In this document: positions 32,956-42,819 of the stretch, piece after piece
How positions within the stretch are numbered: position 1 is the stretch's first letter
Layout of the letters: every line of letters begins with the position of its first letter
Assembly: GCA_017442805.1 (NCBI GenBank)
Contig: JAFRZA010000008.1
Location: forward strand, 1 to 55,837
Direction of reading: 5' to 3'
DNA: 55,837 bases
Origin: Erysipelotrichaceae bacterium
GTDB lineage: Bacteria; Bacillota_I; Bacilli_A; Erysipelotrichales; Erysipelotrichaceae
Made by a program: the position numbers and the translations under genes
The notes under the pieces: model-generated
The model's input: only the letters and a program-made list of their open reading frames with translations
Told to the model about the DNA's origin: nothing
The model's database searches: none

Positions 32956-34067
32956 CAGACGGTGTCCCTCCTGGCCACGTACATCAGGTTGTCTTCGGAA
33001 CCGATGATCTCCTTGACGTACCTGACGGTGGCATGCTTGTCAACGACGACGTGCTCAAGGTGAGCGCCCTCGCAGATCTCAGCGCCCGGCATGATCAGAC
33101 AGTCGCGGACTACGGCGCCCTTCTGAACGCGGACACCGCGGCCGATAATGCAGTGCTCGACTTCGCCGCGGATGGCGCAGCCGTTGGCGATCAGCGAATG
33201 GCTGACCTTGGCGTCGGCGGAATAGTAGGTCGGTGAGGAGTCGTTGGTCTTGGTGTAGATCGGCCAGTCCTTGTCAAAGAGTTTTTTGGCCTTGTCGTAG
33301 TCGATCAGTTCCATGTTGGTGTCATAATACTTCTGCATGGAGTTGATGCAGCTCAGATAACCCTTGTACTCATAGCCTCTGACCTTCATCTTTCTGGCCT
33401 TGGCCGTCAGGAATTCCTTCAGGGTATAGAGTTCGGAAGCCTTGGCAGAATCGCGCAGGCACTTCAGGAAGAAGCTGGTGGACATGACGTAGGTTTCCAG
33501 GGAGATCCGGGCCTTCTTCTCATCGCCCATGTTGAGCTGGCTGTCGACGATGCTCTCGTTTTCGAAGGTCAGTTTGTGGCACTTCAGGAAGTTGGTGTCA
33601 GCGTCGCTTATCTTCTTGTAGGCGACCGTGATGTCAGCGCCGGTTTCGGCGTGCTGAGCCAGCATGTCCTGATAGTCGATGCGGTCGATCATGAAGCTGG
33701 GAGCGATCAGCACGTAGTCCAGCTTGCTTTCCTCAATGGTGGCACCGTACTGTCTTAATAAAGCCAGATCGGTGAAATACAGCGGGTTGACGACCGGTTC
33801 GTCGGAATAAAGGATCTGAAGCGAACCGCTCTTGGAGTTGATGTTGTACTGCGAACCGGAACCGATGTGTTCAATCAATGAACGCGGTTTGTTCTTGGTC
33901 AGGATCTTGATGTGGTCGATGCCGGAATTGACCATGTTGCTTAAGACAATGTCAATGATGCGGTAGCGGCCCAGAAAAGACATCGCCGGAATGGTGCGGT
34001 AGCGGCTCATGCCTTCGATCTCGTGACGGTCGTTTTCAAATGTTACGATACCTAAGCACTTAAACAT
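32955..34067 (-). CDS. glgD: ADP-glucose pyrophosphorylase subunit GlgD
   Basis: 370 residues. Resembles GlgC but with a changed active-site signature: where GlgC has [11 protein letters not shown] this protein has no such glycine-rich loop (LGIVTFENDRHEIEGMSRYR). GlgD is the regulatory partner of GlgC in many Bacillota and boosts its activity. A left-handed beta-helix at the C-terminus is suggested by the GCAIRGEVEHCIIGRGVRVQKGAVVRDCLIM pattern. It follows glgC by 1 bp. Confidence 0.93.
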   Translation of the reverse strand: MFKCLGIVTFENDRHEIEGMSRYRTIPAMSFLGRYRIIDIVLSNMVNSGIDHIKILTKNKPRSLIEHIGSGSQYNINSKSGSLQILYSDEPVVNPLYFTDLALLRQYGATIEESKLDYVLIAPSFMIDRIDYQDMLAQHAETGADITVAYKKISDADTNFLKCHKLTFENESIVDSQLNMGDEKKARISLETYVMSTSFFLKCLRDSAKASELYTLKEFLTAKARKMKVRGYEYKGYLSCINSMQKYYDTNMELIDYDKAKKLFDKDWPIYTKTNDSSPTYYSADAKVSHSLIANGCAIRGEVEHCIIGRGVRVQKGAVVRDCLIMPGAEICEGAHLEHVVVDKHATVRYVKEIIGSEDNLMYVARRDTV

Positions 34068-34068
34068 C

Positions 34069-35190
34069 TTAACAATCCTCCTTCTTGGCGATCAGCTGGA
34101 CCTTCTTGCCGTCACCGATCTGATGGCCGGCCTTGATGACCATGTTTTCAGCCACGATGCACTTTTTGACCACGGCGCCTTCCTCAATTGTGACATTGGG
34201 CATGATCACCGAGTCGATGACCTGTGCGCCTTTCTTGACCTTGACGCCGTCGAACAATACGCTGCCCTTTACCAGTCCGTCAACGTAGCCGCCCTGGTTG
34301 ATCAGGGATTTTTCGATTTCAGCATTCTCGGTCACAAACAGCGGCAGTTCCGGGAAGTCCTCGGTGTAGATCTTCCAGTTCTCGTCGCCCAAACCTAACG
34401 GGTTGGCGGGATCCAGCAGGTCCATGTTGGCTTCCCAGAGGGAATCGATGGTTCCGACGTCCTTCCAGTAGCCGGCGAAAGGATAGGCAAACAGCCGCTT
34501 GCCTTCATTCAGCAGGTTGGGAATGATGTTCTTGCCGAAGTCGTGGCTGCTGGTTTCGACCTTGTGGTCTTCGATCAGCGCCTTTCTCAGCACGGAATAA
34601 GTGAAGATGTAGATGCCCATGGAAGCCTGATTGTTCTTCGGGTGGGCCGGTTTTTCTTCGAATTCATAGATGCGGTTGTCTTCCCGAGTATTCATGATGC
34701 CGAAACGGGTCGCCTCTTCCAGGGTAACGGTCAAGCCGGCGATGGTAACGTCGGCCTTGTTGGCCTTGTGGAAGTTGAGCATCTCGTCATAGTCCATCTT
34801 GTAGATGTGGTCGCCCGAGAGAATGACAATGTATTCAGGGTTGTACTGATCCATGAAGTCAATGTTCTGGTAAATGGCATCGGCGGTACCGGCATAGCTG
34901 GAGAAGCCGCTGTCGGTCTCGCGGGGCGGAAGCACGAAGGTTCCTCTGTCCCGGCCGTCCAGTCCCCACAGCGAAGCTCTGGAGACGTAGGAGCCTAGCA
35001 GTATGGATTCATACTGGGTCAGCACGCCCACAATTCCCACGTTGGAGTTAGCGCAGTTACTCAACGGGAAGTCAATAATACGGTACTTTCCGCCAAAATG
35101 AACAGCCGGTTTCGCGGCCTTCTTGGTAAGATCATAAAGTCTTGTGCCCCTGCCGCCGGCCAGTATCATCGCTAGCATTTCAGTTTTCAT
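34069..35190 (-). CDS. glgC: Glucose-1-phosphate adenylyltransferase
   Basis: 373 residues. Makes ADP-glucose from glucose 1-phosphate and ATP, the committed step of glycogen synthesis. ATP-binding loop [20 protein letters not shown], then [14 protein letters not shown], and the catalytic [15 protein letters not shown]. The C-terminal hexapeptide-repeat helix is present. It begins the glgC-glgD-glgA operon behind an AAGGTGG site. Confidence 0.96.
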   Translation of the reverse strand: MKTEMLAMILAGGRGTRLYDLTKKAAKPAVHFGGKYRIIDFPLSNCANSNVGIVGVLTQYESILLGSYVSRASLWGLDGRDRGTFVLPPRETDSGFSSYAGTADAIYQNIDFMDQYNPEYIVILSGDHIYKMDYDEMLNFHKANKADVTIAGLTVTLEEATRFGIMNTREDNRIYEFEEKPAHPKNNQASMGIYIFTYSVLRKALIEDHKVETSSHDFGKNIIPNLLNEGKRLFAYPFAGYWKDVGTIDSLWEANMDLLDPANPLGLGDENWKIYTEDFPELPLFVTENAEIEKSLINQGGYVDGLVKGSVLFDGVKVKKGAQVIDSVIMPNVTIEEGAVVKKCIVAENMVIKAGHQIGDGKKVQLIAKKEDC

Positions 35191-35369
35191 TTCATCGCCA
35201 CCTTATCTATTGTGTATTATTGTGTGTATACGCTTACAATTTAATTATACATTACAAACTTAGGTTTTGTTTTGTCTATTTTACCCATTTGGGACTTTTT
35301 TACCCATTAAGCGCTGAGGAAGGCGCGAAATGTGTAATAATTTAGGTATCAGTTAACTGAGGTGTCATT
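35191..35369. promoter_or_regulatory. Divergent promoter region of glgC and tex with an 11-bp direct repeat
   Basis: TTTTACCCATT occurs at 35279-35289 and again at 35298-35308, 19 bp apart, near two helical turns, so a protein could bind both on one DNA face. A TATAAT on the minus strand lies near 35243-35248 upstream of glgC. Confidence 0.4.
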
Positions 35370-37511
35370 ATGGAACAACAGCTTATTAAGGAAATCTCCC
35401 AGACCCTGAACGTCAGGGAAAGACAGATCGAAGAAACATTGAAACTGCTTGAGGAAGGCAACACCGTTCCCTTCATTGCCCGCTACCGCAAGGAAAGAAC
35501 GGGTAATTTAGATGAGGAACAGATCAGAGCCATCTCCAAGCAGTATGAATATCAGGTCAGCCTGGAAAACCGCAAGCAGGATGTCCTTAGGCTCATTGAA
35601 GCCCAGGGCAAGCTGACCGAGGAGATCCGCCAGGCAGTGTTGGCCTGCACGAAGCTCAAGGAAGTAGAGGACATCTACCGTCCCTACCAGCAAAAGCGCA
35701 AGACCCGGGCTACCGAAGCGGTAAGAAAAGGTTTGCAGCCCCTGGCTGACTGGCTGCTTTCTTTGCCAACCAGCGGCAGCGTTGAGCAGCAGGCGGCCAA
35801 GTTCCTGAGCGAAGAAATAAAGACGACGGAAGAAGCCCTGCAGGGCGCCCGGGACATCATCGCTGAAAAAGTCTCCGATGATCCAAAGTTCAGAAAGAAG
35901 ATCTATGATTCCCTGCTCAGCTACGGTTTTGTCCAGACCAAGGTAAAGAAGGACAACCCCGATGAAAAGAAAGTCTACCAGCTTTACTACGACCATAAGG
36001 AAAAAATGAAATACATCGAAGCCCACCGCGTCATGGCCATCAACCGGGCGGAAAAGGAAAAGGTCATTTCCGTTTCCTTTGATTACGATACCGAATATCT
36101 TAATTCCTACTGTCTTAAAGGATTGACCAAGGACCGCTACACCATCGCCGACGAGCAGATCGCCCTGGCGGTAACCGACGGCCTGAAGCGGCTGGCCTTC
36201 CCCTCAGTGGAAAACGAAGTCTGGGGTGAGCTGAGCGAAAAGGCTCAGGAGCAGTCCATCGAGGTTTTCTCCGGGAACCTGGAAAAGCTGTTGTTGCAAC
36301 CGCCGTTAACCGGCAGAACGGTGCTGGGTTTTGACCCCGCTTACCGCACCGGCTGCAAACTCGCTGTTCTGGACAATACCGGAAAACTGCTGAAGATCGA
36401 CAAGATCTTCCCCCATCAGCCCGTCAACAAGAAAGCCGAAGCGGAAAAGACCCTGCTTAAGCTCATCAATGACTATAAGATCGAAATCATCGCCATCGGT
36501 AACGGCACAGCCTCCCGAGAGTCTGAAGCCTTTGTCAGTGAACTGATCAGAAAGAATAAGCTGAATGTTCAGTTTACTTTAGTCTCCGAAGCCGGCGCTT
36601 CCGTATACTCAGCCTCTGACCTGGCCCGGGCGGAATTCCCTGACCTGCACGTTGAGGAAAGATCAGCAGTCTCCATCGGTAGGAGAATTCAGGACCCGCT
36701 GGCAGAACTGATCAAGATCGACCCCAAGAGCATCGGCGTCGGTCAGTACCAGCACGACCTGCCCCAGAAGCAGTTGGAAGAAAGACTGGACTTCGCGGTG
36801 GAAAAGGTCGTTAACCGGGTCGGCGTTGACGCCAATACCGCTTCCCGGGAATTATTAACGCACATCTCCGGCTTCAACAAGGCAGTGGCGGAAAGCTTCG
36901 TCACTTACCGCAACCAGCACGGCCGATTCACTGACCGCCAGGAATTTTTGGAAGTCAAGCGGTTTACCGACCGGGTCTTCCAACAGGCCTCCGGTTTCTT
37001 ACGGGTTCCGGATGGCCATGAAGCACTGGACTCCACCGAAATTCACCCGGAAAGCTATGGGGCTGCCAGGGCCATCCTGACTCTGGCCGGCAACCTGCCC
37101 TTAGGTTCCAAACACCTGGCTGATACATTGGACAAGTTGGACAGAGAAAAACTGGTCAAACAGCTGAACATCGATAAGTACACTCTTGATGACATCATCA
37201 ATTCTCTTAAGACTCCCTTACGGGATTACCGTGACCAGTATGACGGACCGGTCTTAAGATCAGACATTCTGGAGATCAGCGACCTGCATATCGGCGACCG
37301 TCTGCAGGGCGTGGTAAGAAACGTCGTGGACTTCGGCGCCTTTGTGGATGTCGGACTGCATGATGACGGTCTGATCCATAAATCCAAGATGGGCCAGGGA
37401 CGTAACCCGGTTCCTGCCGAGATCCTTTCCGTCGGCGACATTGTCGAAGTGGAAGTCTATGGCATTGATCTGGAGAGAGGAAAGGTACAACTGGAACTCA
37501 TCAGAGAATAG
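35370..37511 (+). CDS. tex: Tex-family RNA-binding protein
   Basis: 713 residues. Domain order of Tex: N-terminal helical region with VPFIARYRKERTGNLDEEQ, YqgF-type RNase H-like fold (GFDPAYRTGCKLAVLD), helix-hairpin-helix region (GVDANTASRELLTHISGFNKAVAESFV), and a C-terminal S1 domain (DRLQGVVRNVVDFGAFVDVGLHDDGLIHKSKM). Tex is a transcription-associated protein with a role in gene expression and RNA metabolism; its exact activity is unsettled. The methyltransferase gene follows after 16 bp. Confidence 0.95.
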   Translation: MEQQLIKEISQTLNVRERQIEETLKLLEEGNTVPFIARYRKERTGNLDEEQIRAISKQYEYQVSLENRKQDVLRLIEAQGKLTEEIRQAVLACTKLKEVEDIYRPYQQKRKTRATEAVRKGLQPLADWLLSLPTSGSVEQQAAKFLSEEIKTTEEALQGARDIIAEKVSDDPKFRKKIYDSLLSYGFVQTKVKKDNPDEKKVYQLYYDHKEKMKYIEAHRVMAINRAEKEKVISVSFDYDTEYLNSYCLKGLTKDRYTIADEQIALAVTDGLKRLAFPSVENEVWGELSEKAQEQSIEVFSGNLEKLLLQPPLTGRTVLGFDPAYRTGCKLAVLDNTGKLLKIDKIFPHQPVNKKAEAEKTLLKLINDYKIEIIAIGNGTASRESEAFVSELIRKNKLNVQFTLVSEAGASVYSASDLARAEFPDLHVEERSAVSIGRRIQDPLAELIKIDPKSIGVGQYQHDLPQKQLEERLDFAVEKVVNRVGVDANTASRELLTHISGFNKAVAESFVTYRNQHGRFTDRQEFLEVKRFTDRVFQQASGFLRVPDGHEALDSTEIHPESYGAARAILTLAGNLPLGSKHLADTLDKLDREKLVKQLNIDKYTLDDIINSLKTPLRDYRDQYDGPVLRSDILEISDLHIGDRLQGVVRNVVDFGAFVDVGLHDDGLIHKSKMGQGRNPVPAEILSVGDIVEVEVYGIDLERGKVQLELIRE

Positions 37512-37527
37512 CTTAAAGAGGTAAGGC

Positions 37528-38115
37528 ATGAACAGGGAAAAGGTCATTGAATTCTTCGATTCCTTAGCAGACAGCTGGGATGAAGGAATGGTAATAAATG
37601 AAGAGATCATCAGCACCATACTGGATAACGCACATCTCGGTAAGGGAGCTGATGTTCTTGACGTGGCCTGCGGTACCGGTGTGCTTATTCCCTTTTACCT
37701 GAAGAGAGAAGTCAGCAGCGTAACTGCCATTGACATCTCACCCAGGATGACGGACATCGCCAGGGCCAAGTTCGCCGATGAAGAGAAAGTGAAAGTAATA
37801 TGCGGAGACGTCATGGAGTTTTCAGACTTCCATCTCTACGATGCCATCGTCGTCTACAACGCTCTGCCTCATTTTCCTGACGACAGAGAATTAATTCAGA
37901 AACTGTCTTCCCTGCTTAAGCAGGGAGGTTACCTGACCATTGCCCACGGCATGAGCAGAGATAAGATAAACAACCATCATTCCAACGTTTCAATCGAAGT
38001 AAAGAAACCGCTGAAGGCGGTGGAAGAACTGGCCGAGATCATGTCGGAATTCTTGAAAGTGACCACCATTATTTCCAATGAAGACATGTATCAGGTTGCC
38101 GGAAGAAAAGTATAA
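37528..38115 (+). CDS. Class I SAM-dependent methyltransferase
   Basis: 195 residues. SAM-binding motif I VLDVACGTGVLIP, acidic motif II region AIDISPRMTDIAR, motif IV YDAIVVYNALPHFPD. Resembles small-molecule or metabolite methyltransferases rather than rRNA or DNA enzymes. The substrate is not identifiable. It is probably co-transcribed with tex. Confidence 0.85.
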   Translation: MNREKVIEFFDSLADSWDEGMVINEEIISTILDNAHLGKGADVLDVACGTGVLIPFYLKREVSSVTAIDISPRMTDIARAKFADEEKVKVICGDVMEFSDFHLYDAIVVYNALPHFPDDRELIQKLSSLLKQGGYLTIAHGMSRDKINNHHSNVSIEVKKPLKAVEELAEIMSEFLKVTTIISNEDMYQVAGRKV

Positions 38116-38138
38116 TCAACTACGAAAGGAGAATCCCC

Positions 38139-38831
38139 ATGAACAATCAACCCGAATACGAAAGACTGCCCGAACAGGCAAGCGAAACTGATCCCAGACC
38201 CTTTGCGGATCCTGTTGATGTCACCCAGATAAGCAGACTGGTTCTGCAGGATTTCAGCGGCACTTACCGCTGGATCTATGAACTGCCGATGCTGAAAAGC
38301 TACTTCCTGTTATTTGAAGTATGGAAGGTACTGGGCATTGCGGCACTTATCATAGCCATATTCGGCTCAGTTGTTTCGCTAATTGACGGAGATGGTCTGG
38401 AAGGCGTTAAGAACAGTATTGAAATGATCATTGTGCCATTGTGGATCCTCATGGTGCTTTCCCTGCCTGCTTATTACATAGTGACCAAGGCCAATAACGG
38501 CAAGTATACCGTTCTGTTTGAAATGGACGAAGAAGGCATTGACCATATTCAAATCAAGACCGACAAGGCCAAAGCCTTGGAACTTCTAACCATATTCGTG
38601 GGTACTGCAGCCAAGAACCGGACCACCACTGCAGCAGGATTGTTGTCAGCATCTGGCGGTAATCTTTACTCTCCTTTCTCCAAGGTTAGAAGAATTAAGG
38701 CTTACCCGGAGAAAAACCTGATTACGTTACAAGGCCCCTTCTTCCGTAACCAGGTTTATGTTGATGATCAGGAGTTTCAATTTGTGTATGATTACATCGT
38801 GCATCATTGTGAAAAAGCAAAACACACTTAA
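38139..38831 (+). CDS. Predicted membrane protein of unknown function
   Basis: 230 residues. A soluble N-terminus (~60 residues), two membrane spans (VLGIAALIIAIFGSVVSLI and IEMIIVPLWILMVLSLPAYYIV), then a C-terminal domain that looks like a small PH/YcxB-like beta-rich domain (KYTVLFEMDEEGIDHIQIK ... VRRIKAYPEKNLITLQGPFFRNQVYV). No family name assigned with confidence. It lies 23 bp after the methyltransferase; the AT-rich island begins just beyond it. Confidence 0.7.
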   Translation: MNNQPEYERLPEQASETDPRPFADPVDVTQISRLVLQDFSGTYRWIYELPMLKSYFLLFEVWKVLGIAALIIAIFGSVVSLIDGDGLEGVKNSIEMIIVPLWILMVLSLPAYYIVTKANNGKYTVLFEMDEEGIDHIQIKTDKAKALELLTIFVGTAAKNRTTTAAGLLSASGGNLYSPFSKVRRIKAYPEKNLITLQGPFFRNQVYVDDQEFQFVYDYIVHHCEKAKHT

Positions 38832-38951
38832 CTGACAACGTCATTATCCACGTTCCGAAAACCAAAGCATGAACGATTATGCCAGCTTATTGGTTTGGTT
38901 CGTTATTCCAACGAGCCTTTTTTGTAAATTACAACGAAAGAATTAAAACCA

Positions 38952-39920
38952 TCAAAATATTGGAGCTCCATCACATTCATATATGGCTCCATTGGGTTCA
39001 TATACTTGTTCTGGATAGCAGCAGTAAACAACATAACTCTTCTTATTCAAGTTTCCTTTTTTCTCTTCAATGGCTGCGCAATGTTTACAGTACCGGCATC
39101 CCTTTTGTCCGAATACATATAAACCAAACTCGTTTCTTCTAGGACAGGTATACTCGATTTCACGATGTCCTCTTTCCCCAATTACTTTCTTTTCATACCT
39201 AGGATATGCTTTAAGAAAATCACAAAGATAATCCTTCTTTGAATAAAACAATTCATTCAGGTTCATATTTGGAGATAGAGTCGTTTCATATGGAGAAATA
39301 ATGATCCTTTTGAAGTCTTGCATTCCTTCATCATCTGTCGAAGACCAGATAATTTTATTTATACATTCACCATCGTCTTGTACCCAATATAGATACAACA
39401 CAAAATTCTTATTATAATCACTAATCTTTGGGCAAAACTGAAGAACCTGTTTTGGATAATTCCATTTCAACATCAAAGTTGCATCGTCACGTTTCATAAA
39501 ACTAAGCTGACCGTTACTATACTGTTCTTCAACATCAAATATCCAAACAATTCGATAGCCTAGAAAATGATAGAATTCATTTCTGTCTTGAAACTCTTTC
39601 ACAGATATTGGACTATGTTGAAATTCTATAACTACTCCATCCTTAAGTATATCCGCAATATGTTTTGTGCCATTACTCTCACAGACTATTTCTTGATACT
39701 TTTCTTCAAAAACGTTTTGCATTCTTACATGCCATTCAGACATGTCGTAGTGCCAAGTATCTGTACATTCCGATGTTTCATGAGCAAAATGCGGAATATT
39801 TATATCTCCCTGGGTTCTCGGCGTTAGCTTTCCATGACAAATTGGGCAGAAATATTCGCCTTCTGGCAATTCTCTTATAGCTTTTACCTTGCTGTTGTTC
39901 TTGTCTACAGCAAACTCCAT
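38952..39920 (-). CDS. CoiA-like nuclease with zinc-ribbon
   Basis: 322 residues. N-terminus has a zinc-binding CPICHGKLTPRTQGDINIPHFAH (two Cys, then His). It is followed by a PD-(D/E)XK-type core: WHVRMQNVFEE, then HIADILKDGVVIEFQHSPIS with the Asp and the E-x-Q pair, and LGYRIVWIFD. This is the CoiA arrangement (a competence-linked nuclease-like protein). A second Cys cluster at the C-terminus (C-x2-C-x2-C) may bind another zinc. It is the left edge of an AT-rich island; a mobile-element or defence role is as likely as a competence role. Confidence 0.75.
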   Translation of the reverse strand: MEFAVDKNNSKVKAIRELPEGEYFCPICHGKLTPRTQGDINIPHFAHETSECTDTWHYDMSEWHVRMQNVFEEKYQEIVCESNGTKHIADILKDGVVIEFQHSPISVKEFQDRNEFYHFLGYRIVWIFDVEEQYSNGQLSFMKRDDATLMLKWNYPKQVLQFCPKISDYNKNFVLYLYWVQDDGECINKIIWSSTDDEGMQDFKRIIISPYETTLSPNMNLNELFYSKKDYLCDFLKAYPRYEKKVIGERGHREIEYTCPRRNEFGLYVFGQKGCRYCKHCAAIEEKKGNLNKKSYVVYCCYPEQVYEPNGAIYECDGAPIF

Positions 39921-40008
39921 ACAAAATCACCTCACTCAATGCCCTTTTATTCCCTTTTACAAATAAATAGTGTACTTATTAATGTTAAAATGAATAAAAG
40001 TCTTCGTT

Positions 40009-41262
40009 TTATGAACAGTCTTCATCATTTATATAGCGCCATTTATATCCGCCAGCAGTCTTTTGTTTACCTTTTATTTGACGTATTATGGTCGAAGGAT
40101 CTATACCTAGTTTAGCTCCTGCCGCTCGTATACTATTGAAGGCTTCACCGCTTTCCAAACATACTACGGGTTTTCTGTGTGCTGCAGATATTGCCTCTTT
40201 ATGCTTATCAGACATGTGCTGATTATATGACCAGATCGTTTCCTTCTTTCTTTTCAATTTCCCAGTTCTATTTATGTCTTCTTTGCTTATAATCGGAAAC
40301 TTCCCTTCATAATATGAATCTTCCCAACTCCAAAAGTATCCATGTTTAAATGCTCTTGTATTTCCTTCTCCTCTACATATGTTTGATATACTTGATATCG
40401 ATTTATCCGAAAAGGCTTTTGCCGCTTCACGAGCACTCACAAATGTATATTCAATTTGGCCTGTATATGGATTCACAGCGACTACTTTTCTTGATCTTGG
40501 AGACAATTCTCCAGTTTTCATTTTATTAATTTGTCTCAACTTATCTTTTGTTTCTTCCGGTAGAGGCTTGCCTTTCCTTGAGCTTGAATCACTCATATGC
40601 TGTCTTTGTTCTTCTGTACGTTTCTTCCCCTTCATGCTAGATATAGTTTTTGCTCTTATTTCAGGGTCAGACCAGCGTTCTTTCATTCGTTCACTTTCCT
40701 TTTTCCCTACATCATGAAGTTGTCTTGTTTTCTTGTTTTTAATTACAGATTCTTCTGACACCGTGTCTCCACCAGGAGAAATATTATACCCATAATCCCT
40801 CTCATTTGACTTGTACAATTTAATTAGTTCTTTTTCTTTTTGTTTTGCTTCATCAATCGAAAGGCTCTTAAACAATACTTCGTGTTTGAAATTGCTCCAT
40901 CCATATTTGCTTATTGCATTCATAAAATGGGTATTTCCTTCATACCCTTTACCATATTGCCATCTTCGATTTGCATTCTGTCGCGTTATGCCAATATATA
41001 CTTTTTGACTTGGAGAAGTATGTTTATACACACAATAATTATTATTTTTATACGCTATCGTTTCCTGCTCTGCCGCTTGTAGTATTTGATAATCAATATC
41101 TAATATCTCTGAAATCTTTTTTAAATTCTCAACACTAGGAATTATATTCTTATTCTCCCACGCTAAAACTGCCTGTTTAGACACTCCAACTAATTCTGCA
41201 AGATCTCTCTGTAGAATGCCCGCGCTGTTTCTTTTTGAACGAATTAAATCGTCAATTTTCAT
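40009..41262 (-). CDS. XRE-type HTH fused to GIY-YIG endonuclease with NUMOD domains
   Basis: 417 residues. Residues ~1-60: XRE helix-turn-helix (LVGVSKQAVLAWENKNIIPSVENLKKISEIL). Residues ~75-170: GIY-YIG nuclease (YCVYKHTSPSQKVYIGITRQ, the Arg in ANRRWQ, Glu in KEKELIKLYKS, then YNISPGG). Then NUMOD3-like (RKGKPLPEETKDKLRQ) and two NUMOD1-like modules (VVAVNPYTGQ...SAREAAKAF; KPVVCLESGEAFNSIRAAGAKLG). NUMODs are DNA-binding modules of homing endonucleases. A plain homing nuclease does not begin with an XRE domain, so this may be self-regulated. Not inside an intron as far as can be seen. Confidence 0.8.
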   Translation of the reverse strand: MKIDDLIRSKRNSAGILQRDLAELVGVSKQAVLAWENKNIIPSVENLKKISEILDIDYQILQAAEQETIAYKNNNYCVYKHTSPSQKVYIGITRQNANRRWQYGKGYEGNTHFMNAISKYGWSNFKHEVLFKSLSIDEAKQKEKELIKLYKSNERDYGYNISPGGDTVSEESVIKNKKTRQLHDVGKKESERMKERWSDPEIRAKTISSMKGKKRTEEQRQHMSDSSSRKGKPLPEETKDKLRQINKMKTGELSPRSRKVVAVNPYTGQIEYTFVSAREAAKAFSDKSISSISNICRGEGNTRAFKHGYFWSWEDSYYEGKFPIISKEDINRTGKLKRKKETIWSYNQHMSDKHKEAISAAHRKPVVCLESGEAFNSIRAAGAKLGIDPSTIIRQIKGKQKTAGGYKWRYINDEDCS

Positions 41263-41437
41263 ACAATTCTCCTAAAGCAGTACATCTTCGGCGCATCAAC
41301 TTAATGCCTTATTTAAAACACTATATTTCTCTTAATCATATTTTATCACGCTACTATTCTTTACAAAATAAAGTATATCGTTTCAAAAGGTTATGGATTC
41401 AGTAGACAGCACATTACATCATACTCCCGTTACCGCA

Positions 41438-41466
41438 AAACTAAAACGAGGCTTTATTTAGCCTCG
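41438..41466 (-). terminator. Terminator of the C5 methyltransferase gene
   Basis: Minus strand CGAGGCT, loop, AGCCTCG, then TTTTAGTTTT. Confidence 0.75.
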
Positions 41467-41506
41467 ATTTCATTGCCTGCCTATAAACATTAAATGTATA
41501 CATCCA

Positions 41507-42631
41507 TTATATTGATGAAAAATAATCTGCAATCTTCTCTGCTAATGCTTTAGCTAAAAGTGGCGGAACAGCATTTCCTATCTGCTGATATTGTGATAAA
41601 TTCTTTTCCCAAGACATTGTCGTCCTTTTACCGCAAAACACATATATATCTGGAAACGACTGTAATCTTGCACCTTCTCTAGCCGTATAATTCCTGTTAA
41701 AGAATGGATGGATAAAATTACTTTGAAAACTTGCGGGAATTGTCGGAGATGGTTTATTGGGAAAAGGTCTCATATTGTTTTGTGAATACACTTTACCGCT
41801 TAATACTTGGGAATTCCCTCTTTGCCTTTGCTGAAATTGTTCCTCAACATCAGCTACAGATTGCCCACAAGATATGTTCGAAAACCTTTCAATCAATCTT
41901 TTTGTATGTTTCATTGAAACATGATTATAAACCTTTTTGCTATTTTGACGAGCCCATATTTGATAATCATTTGATGGAGCAATGGTATAGTCCATTTCAT
42001 CACTGCCTTGACCAGCCTCCAGAACAGGGAGATCCATAATTGCCTGCTCAATTGTAATCTGATTCCTTTCAGATAAGATAGGCAAAGGGTATAGTTTCTC
42101 TCTAAAGAAACTGTAGTCTTTTCTGATGCCAACAAAAATAACCCTAATCCTTGTTTGTGGGACACCAAAATCTGCAGCATTTACCTTTTTGACTGTTACA
42201 TTGTACCCAATTCGATCAAATTCTTTGAAAATGACCTCCTTAACGCTTTCCCCTGCTTTTGTTTTCATTGATAAAATGCCAACTACATTTTCCATTAAAA
42301 AGAATTTAGGATGATAGAAGTCAACGAATCGAACAAACTCCATGAACAGACTGTTCCTAGGATCATTTTTATCTCTATTACCGCTTAAAGAAAAGCCTTG
42401 GCACGGTGGCCCACCAATTATTCCATCAATAGCCGTATTTTCAGCAACCAGAGAATTTAAATCTGTTATTTGTGTTATGTCCTTTGTAATAACTTCTGTT
42501 CCCTTATGATTAAGTTTATATGTTTCTGCAGCCCATTCATCTTTTTCAATAGCTAACGGGATTGTGAAGCCTGCCATTTCAAACCCTAAACTCAATCCTC
42601 CGCAACCCGCAAATAAATCTATGACATTCAT
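41507..42631 (-). CDS. dcm: DNA (cytosine-5-)-methyltransferase
   Basis: 374 residues from ATG 42631 (GGGTGAT upstream; a TTG 15 bp further up is a weaker alternative). C5 MTase motifs in order: I DLFAGCGGLSLGF, IV GGPPCQGFSLSG with the catalytic Cys at residue 77, VI FFLMENV, VIII QTRIRVIFVGI, then the target-recognition region and IX/X (QQIGNAVPPLLAKALAEKI). It should protect DNA from the restriction enzyme encoded just upstream at 42820. The motif recognised cannot be read from sequence. Confidence 0.95.
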   Translation of the reverse strand: MNVIDLFAGCGGLSLGFEMAGFTIPLAIEKDEWAAETYKLNHKGTEVITKDITQITDLNSLVAENTAIDGIIGGPPCQGFSLSGNRDKNDPRNSLFMEFVRFVDFYHPKFFLMENVVGILSMKTKAGESVKEVIFKEFDRIGYNVTVKKVNAADFGVPQTRIRVIFVGIRKDYSFFREKLYPLPILSERNQITIEQAIMDLPVLEAGQGSDEMDYTIAPSNDYQIWARQNSKKVYNHVSMKHTKRLIERFSNISCGQSVADVEEQFQQRQRGNSQVLSGKVYSQNNMRPFPNKPSPTIPASFQSNFIHPFFNRNYTAREGARLQSFPDIYVFCGKRTTMSWEKNLSQYQQIGNAVPPLLAKALAEKIADYFSSI

Positions 42632-42819
42632 AATGTTATCACCCAATTAATTATACCATTTACCACTATTGATTGTATGCTTTAGGCCTTTAAAAAGCAG
42701 CGTATTTTTGTTGATCACCTGCGACACTTTTATTACACATGTGTACTCTACATCAAAGATCTTTAGTACAACGATGGTTTCTTTTTATGTTATTATACTG
42801 TCGCCCACTAATAAACAAA

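Noticed and set aside
36843..36856. TTCCCGGGAA in tex as a Noc site
   Set aside because: Core palindrome but the outer A/T pairs are missing; likely codon-driven.
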